In this document: positions 13,856 through 17,087 of the stretch, in pieces
Position numbering within the stretch: the stretch's first letter is position 1
Layout: each line of letters begins with the position of its first letter
NCBI GenBank assembly: GCA_004283105.1
Contig: SHLN01000025.1
Coordinates: forward strand, 1 to 17,087
DNA: 17,087 bases
Source: Acidimicrobiia bacterium
Lineage (GTDB): Bacteria; Actinomycetota; Acidimicrobiia; Spongiisociales; SHLN01
Reading direction: 5' to 3'
Program-made: the position numbers and the translations under genes
The notes under the pieces: model-generated
What the model saw: the letters and a program-made list of their open reading frames with translations, nothing else
What the model was told of the DNA's origin: nothing
Database searches by the model: none

Positions 13856-15658
13856 GTGAGCATCTCCTTCGGGATCTCGGCCCTTCCCGGTGATGAAGAC
13901 GACATCGAGTTCCTCGACGGACTCGTCGGGCGTGGCCACCGGGCTCTCGAACTCCCGTTCACGAAGGCCTTCCCATGGAAGGAAGACCGGTGCGCCTCCT
14001 TTGGACGATTGGCGGCGGACCGAGGCATCGCCCTGTCGGTGCACGCTCCGTACTTCGCCATGCTCACGATCGACGACGCCGACCGCTACGCCAAGACCCG
14101 GGCGGCCGTCGAGCACACGATGAAACTCGGCAGACGGCTCGGGGCAAACGTCATCGTCGTCCACCCGGGCCATGATCGTGATCGCAGCTCCGATCAGTTG
14201 CTCGACACCGCTCTCGAGGCGCTCGCCGCGCTCGAGCCGAAGGTCCGCGACCTCGGGCTCTCGCTCGGCCTGGAAACCACCGGCACGAACAACGCGTTCG
14301 GAACCCTCGGCGACATCGCGCTCATGGCGGCCGAGTTCCCCTGGGTGCGGCCGGTAGTGGACTGGGCTCATGTCCATGCCACCACCGACGGCCGATTGAC
14401 GGATCTCGACGCTGTGCGATCCGTGTACCAATTCCTCTTCGACCAATTTCCGGCCTGGAAGCTGGCGCCGCTGCACTCTCACTACAGCCACAACGCGTTC
14501 GGCCCCGGGGGCGAGATCAAGCACATCCCGTACGGCGAGGGCTCGAACCCGGTGGAGCCGGTGGTGGAGGCCGCCACCGAGTACGACGTGGACCTCAGGC
14601 TCATCTCCGAATCTCGCGACGACGCCAGCCATGTCGCCGTGTGGAAGGACGTCCGGAAGACAGCGGACATCACCGTTGACAATGCCCGTCCGCTTGCCTC
14701 CGGCCGGATCGAGTTCCCCGATCCCATCGACATCGTCACCAGTACAGATGGGTTTCGAGCTACCCGGCTCCGCCGGCCGCTCCGGATCACGAATCCGGAC
14801 AAGCCGTTCTTCCCGGATGGCTACACAAAGGGCGATCTCATCCAGTACTACGCCTCGATCGCGCCGGTCCTCCTCCCCCACCTCTCAGACCGGGCCATCG
14901 TCATGGCGCGATTCCCCGATGGGGCCGACGGCGAGTTCTTCTATGAGAAGCAGGCCCCCTCCCACAAGCCGGATTGGATGCCGGTGGCGCCCATTCATTC
15001 CGAGGTGCGCGGTGGCGCCATCGAGTTCTGCACTGCACCGGACAAGCCGTCACTCATGTGGTTCGCCACTATGGGGTGTATCGAGATCCATCCCTGGCTC
15101 TCGCGCACCGGGACGATCGACCGGCCCGATTTCGCCATCTTCGACCTCGATCCCGCCGAGGGGAGCCGATGGGAGCAGGTGGTCGATGCCGCCCTCCACA
15201 TCAAGGTGGCCCTCGACAGCCTCGGGTTGCGCGCCTACCCGAAGACGTCGGGTGCGACCGGCCTCCACATCTACGTTCCCCTCGATCCCGTCCACAGCTA
15301 TGGCCGGGTGCGCCGCTTCGTCGAGACGGTCGGCCGGCTCATCGTGGCCGCCGACCCCGCCAACGTGACCATGGAGTGGGACATCCCGGCCCGGGCGGGC
15401 AAGGTATTCATCGACCACAACCAGAATGTCGGTGGCAAGACCATCGCCTCCGTCTACGCCGTCCGGCCGTTGCCGGGGGCACCGGTCTCAACGCCCCTCG
15501 CGTGGAAGGAGGTGGAGGAGTTGACACCCGACCAGTTCACCATTGCCACCATCTGGACAAGACTCAACAAAGTCGGCGATCGGTTCGCGCCGGTGCCGGC
15601 CGGCGGACAAACCCTCGACGACGCCGACCGGGCGCTCGGATTGGATGACATGAAATGA
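13856..15658 (+). CDS. Fusion of endonuclease IV-like AP endonuclease and LigD-type primase-polymerase
   Basis: This is one uninterrupted 600-residue frame. Residues 1 to about 268 form an AP-endonuclease-2 TIM barrel. The endonuclease IV metal ligands map to His63 (SVHAPY), His103 (VVHPG), Glu140 (GLETTG), Asp169 and His172 (VDWAH), His207 or His209, His223 and Glu252. The ligand matching E. coli Asp229 is not evident (Ile221). Residues about 300-580 form a LigD PolDom: RITNPDKPFFP, TKGDLIQYY, EIHPW (His412), FDLDP (Asp430, Asp432), KTSGATGLHIYVPL and VFIDHNQN (Asp520), the three metal Asp residues being intact. No ligase or phosphoesterase domain is present. Inference: it incises abasic sites and fills short gaps, a base-excision-repair function. 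The GTG start lies three bases after the upstream stop and lacks a clear Shine-Dalgarno. The TGA overlaps the next ATG. Confidence 0.88.
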   Translation: MSISFGISALPGDEDDIEFLDGLVGRGHRALELPFTKAFPWKEDRCASFGRLAADRGIALSVHAPYFAMLTIDDADRYAKTRAAVEHTMKLGRRLGANVIVVHPGHDRDRSSDQLLDTALEALAALEPKVRDLGLSLGLETTGTNNAFGTLGDIALMAAEFPWVRPVVDWAHVHATTDGRLTDLDAVRSVYQFLFDQFPAWKLAPLHSHYSHNAFGPGGEIKHIPYGEGSNPVEPVVEAATEYDVDLRLISESRDDASHVAVWKDVRKTADITVDNARPLASGRIEFPDPIDIVTSTDGFRATRLRRPLRITNPDKPFFPDGYTKGDLIQYYASIAPVLLPHLSDRAIVMARFPDGADGEFFYEKQAPSHKPDWMPVAPIHSEVRGGAIEFCTAPDKPSLMWFATMGCIEIHPWLSRTGTIDRPDFAIFDLDPAEGSRWEQVVDAALHIKVALDSLGLRAYPKTSGATGLHIYVPLDPVHSYGRVRRFVETVGRLIVAADPANVTMEWDIPARAGKVFIDHNQNVGGKTIASVYAVRPLPGAPVSTPLAWKEVEELTPDQFTIATIWTRLNKVGDRFAPVPAGGQTLDDADRALGLDDMK

Positions 15659-16524
15659 GCAAGAGAATCGCCACAAACGGAATCGAGCTCGCCGTCACCG
15701 AAGCCGGGCAGGGATACCCCGTCGTGCTTCTCCATGGTTTCCCGGAGCTGGCCTATTCGTGGCGGCACCAGCTCCCGGCACTCGCCTCGGCCGGGTTCCA
15801 TGCCGTTGCTCCCGACCTGCGGGGCTATGGCGCCTCAGAGAAGCCGGGCCCTATCGAGGACTACTCGCTCCTCACGCTGGTGGCCGACGTCGTCGGTCTC
15901 ATCGACGCCCTCGAAACAGACAAGGTGGCGCTCGTGGCCCACGACTGGGGCGCCATCATCGCGTGGACGACCGCCCTCCTCCATCCGGACCGCATCGAGC
16001 GGCTCGTGACACTCAACGTCCCGTACCGCGGCTGGTGCTCGGGATTCCCGACCACCGCCTACATCAAGGAGCACATGAGCGATCGGTTCGGCTACGTGTT
16101 GATGCTCCAGGAGCCCGGAGTGGCGGAAGCGTGGTTTGCGGCGGACCCGGCCGAGAAGCTGAACGCCTTCTACTCGGGAGCCGCCTTCAACCCTGACTTC
16201 CTCGCCGAGGAAGACTTCCAGGTGTTCGTCGATGCATTTACCGCCGGCACCATCACCGGTCCGGCCAACTACTACCGGAACATCGACGCCAACCACGCCG
16301 CCACCGCCCACCTCGCCAACGCCCCCATCACTGTGCCGACGATGGTGATAGCGACCGACTCGGATCCGGTGTTGCCCGCCTCGCTCCTGGACGGTATGGA
16401 GCGATGGGTGCCCGACCTGCGCACAGAGGTCGTCGCCGAATGCGGCCACTGGACCCAGCAGGAACAGCCCGAAGCGGTCAACCGGCTCCTCATCGACTTC
16501 CTCGGCGACCTGTCCGGGACCTAG
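15655..16524 (+). CDS. Alpha/beta hydrolase, probable epoxide hydrolase
   Basis: The product is 289 residues with the alpha/beta-hydrolase fold. VVLLHGFPELAYSWRHQ gives the HGxP oxyanion motif. VALVAHDWGA carries the nucleophile Asp97. GHWTQQEQP contains the catalytic His265, and TDSDP (Asp235/Asp237) probably supplies the acid. Tyr147 and the YY at 206-207 are candidates for the ring-opening tyrosines. HGFPE with HDWG is typical of soluble epoxide hydrolases; fluoroacetate and haloalkane dehalogenases share the Asp nucleophile but usually have other HG motifs. No signal peptide is seen, so it is cytoplasmic. The ATG overlaps the stop of the repair fusion (ATGA), which implies translational coupling. 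The physiological substrate cannot be read. Confidence 0.85.
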   Translation: MSKRIATNGIELAVTEAGQGYPVVLLHGFPELAYSWRHQLPALASAGFHAVAPDLRGYGASEKPGPIEDYSLLTLVADVVGLIDALETDKVALVAHDWGAIIAWTTALLHPDRIERLVTLNVPYRGWCSGFPTTAYIKEHMSDRFGYVLMLQEPGVAEAWFAADPAEKLNAFYSGAAFNPDFLAEEDFQVFVDAFTAGTITGPANYYRNIDANHAATAHLANAPITVPTMVIATDSDPVLPASLLDGMERWVPDLRTEVVAECGHWTQQEQPEAVNRLLIDFLGDLSGT

Positions 16525-16535
16525 TCGGCACGATC

Positions 16536-17087
16536 GTGACGGCTCCAGCACTTCCCCGCCTCCGGTCCCGGCCGGTTGCACGCGAAGACCGGCGCGCCCT
16601 CATGGTGGTGTGGATCGGAACGGCGGTCTTTGCCGCCGTCCATGCCGCCCTCATCGTCGGGCGCTTTCATCGCTTTGGCGTCTACACGTTCGACTTCGGG
16701 ATCTTCGACCAGGGGTTGTGGCTGCTGAGCCGTTTCGACGACCCGTTCGTGACACTGCGCGGGCTCAACCTCTTCGCCGATCACTCGTCCTACATCATGG
16801 TGCTCCTCACACCCCTCTACTGGATCTGGGCAGATCCACGGGTTCTCCTCGTGGTCACCGTGGTGGCTCTGGCCGCCTCCGGCCCGCTCCTGTTCGCCAT
16901 AGGCCGGCGCATCGGTCTACGTCCCACGCTGGCCGCCGCCATCTCCGTCGCCTTCCTCGTACATCCGGCGATGCGATGGGCCACCTGGGACAATTTCCAC
17001 CCCGAGCTGCTCGTCCCGCCCCTCATGCTGGGAGCGCTCCTCCTCATTCTGAACGAGCGGCCCTGGTGGGCCTTCGGGCTCGTGGCC
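16536..17087 (+). CDS. DUF2079 family multi-pass membrane protein (5' part only)
   Basis: The frame is open from GTG 16536 to the window edge (184 codons). After a short basic N-terminus come a first hydrophobic helix (VVWIGTAVFAAVHAALIVG) and the DUF2079 signature: FDFGIFDQGLWLL, a DHSSYIMVLLTPLYW segment, further membrane spans and NFHPELLVPPLMLGALLL. DUF2079 proteins are predicted integral membrane proteins resembling GT-C-type glycosyltransferases, but their reaction is not established to my knowledge. The charged loop between helices 1 and 2, with its Asp residues, fits that layout. ATG 16602 is an alternative start just before the first helix. The gene begins 11 bases after the hydrolase stop and probably continues the same transcript. 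The C-terminal part is outside the window. Confidence 0.85.
   Translation, partial: MTAPALPRLRSRPVAREDRRALMVVWIGTAVFAAVHAALIVGRFHRFGVYTFDFGIFDQGLWLLSRFDDPFVTLRGLNLFADHSSYIMVLLTPLYWIWADPRVLLVVTVVALAASGPLLFAIGRRIGLRPTLAAAISVAFLVHPAMRWATWDNFHPELLVPPLMLGALLLILNERPWWAFGLVA

Noticed and set aside
13856..15658. The polymerase half as evidence for an NHEJ LigD/Ku locus.
   Set aside because: No ATP-dependent ligase domain, phosphoesterase domain or Ku gene is present; the partner domain is an AP endonuclease, which points to base excision repair.
15655..16524. Haloalkane dehalogenase as the identity of the alpha/beta hydrolase.
   Set aside because: The HDWG nucleophile is shared, but HGFPELAYSWRHQ and the candidate lid tyrosines fit epoxide hydrolases better. 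The substrate remains open.

Overview
The window is gene-dense, high-GC DNA with almost no intergenic space. It looks like a chromosome segment from an actinobacterium, possibly of the Acidimicrobiia or a related uncultured group. The clues are strong G/C preference at third codon positions, frequent GTG starts, GTGA/ATGA stop-start overlaps, LPXTG-type cell-wall sorting signals, a meso-diaminopimelate pathway, GatCAB, and a LigD-type primase-polymerase domain. The lineage is an inference from these features, not a database result. I saw no rRNA, tRNA, CRISPR array, insertion sequence or phage gene.

Layout. (1) Bases 1-667: the 3' end of a large wall-anchored protein (Thr-rich and Gly/Asp/Asn-rich linker, LPLTG signal), followed by a 74-residue protein that is little more than a second copy of that sorting signal. 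(2) Bases 715-4588, plus strand: a universal stress protein, then serA, serC and a DUF1015 gene. The last three are chained by GTGA overlaps; no serB is present. (3) Bases 4589-13381, minus strand: read 5' to 3', dapC-dapD-dapE, a 58-base gap with a hairpin, then gatC-gatA-gatB and an M1 aminopeptidase (pepN). Most junctions overlap by 1-4 bases or are separated by 3. The pepN stop abuts the DUF1015 stop with no base between. (4) Bases 13382-13450: a 69-base divergent promoter region in which both flanking genes may be leaderless. (5) Bases 13451-17087, plus strand: a membrane-anchored small protein, a 600-residue fusion of an endonuclease IV-like AP endonuclease with a LigD-type primase-polymerase domain, an epoxide-hydrolase-like alpha/beta hydrolase whose start overlaps the fusion's stop, and the 5' part of a DUF2079 membrane protein.

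How the genes work together. serA and serC make phosphoserine from 3-phosphoglycerate, and DUF1015 is a guilt-by-association candidate for a serine-related step. dapC, dapD and dapE carry out the succinylase branch to diaminopimelate, which feeds lysine and the peptidoglycan that sortase substrates may attach to. GatCAB amidates misacylated Glu-tRNA(Gln) and/or Asp-tRNA(Asn).

The two most unusual items are the endonuclease IV/primase-polymerase fusion, which would place abasic-site incision and gap filling on one polypeptide, and the stand-alone LPXTG microprotein. Codon-by-codon comparison with its upstream paralogue suggests the microprotein is kept by purifying selection.
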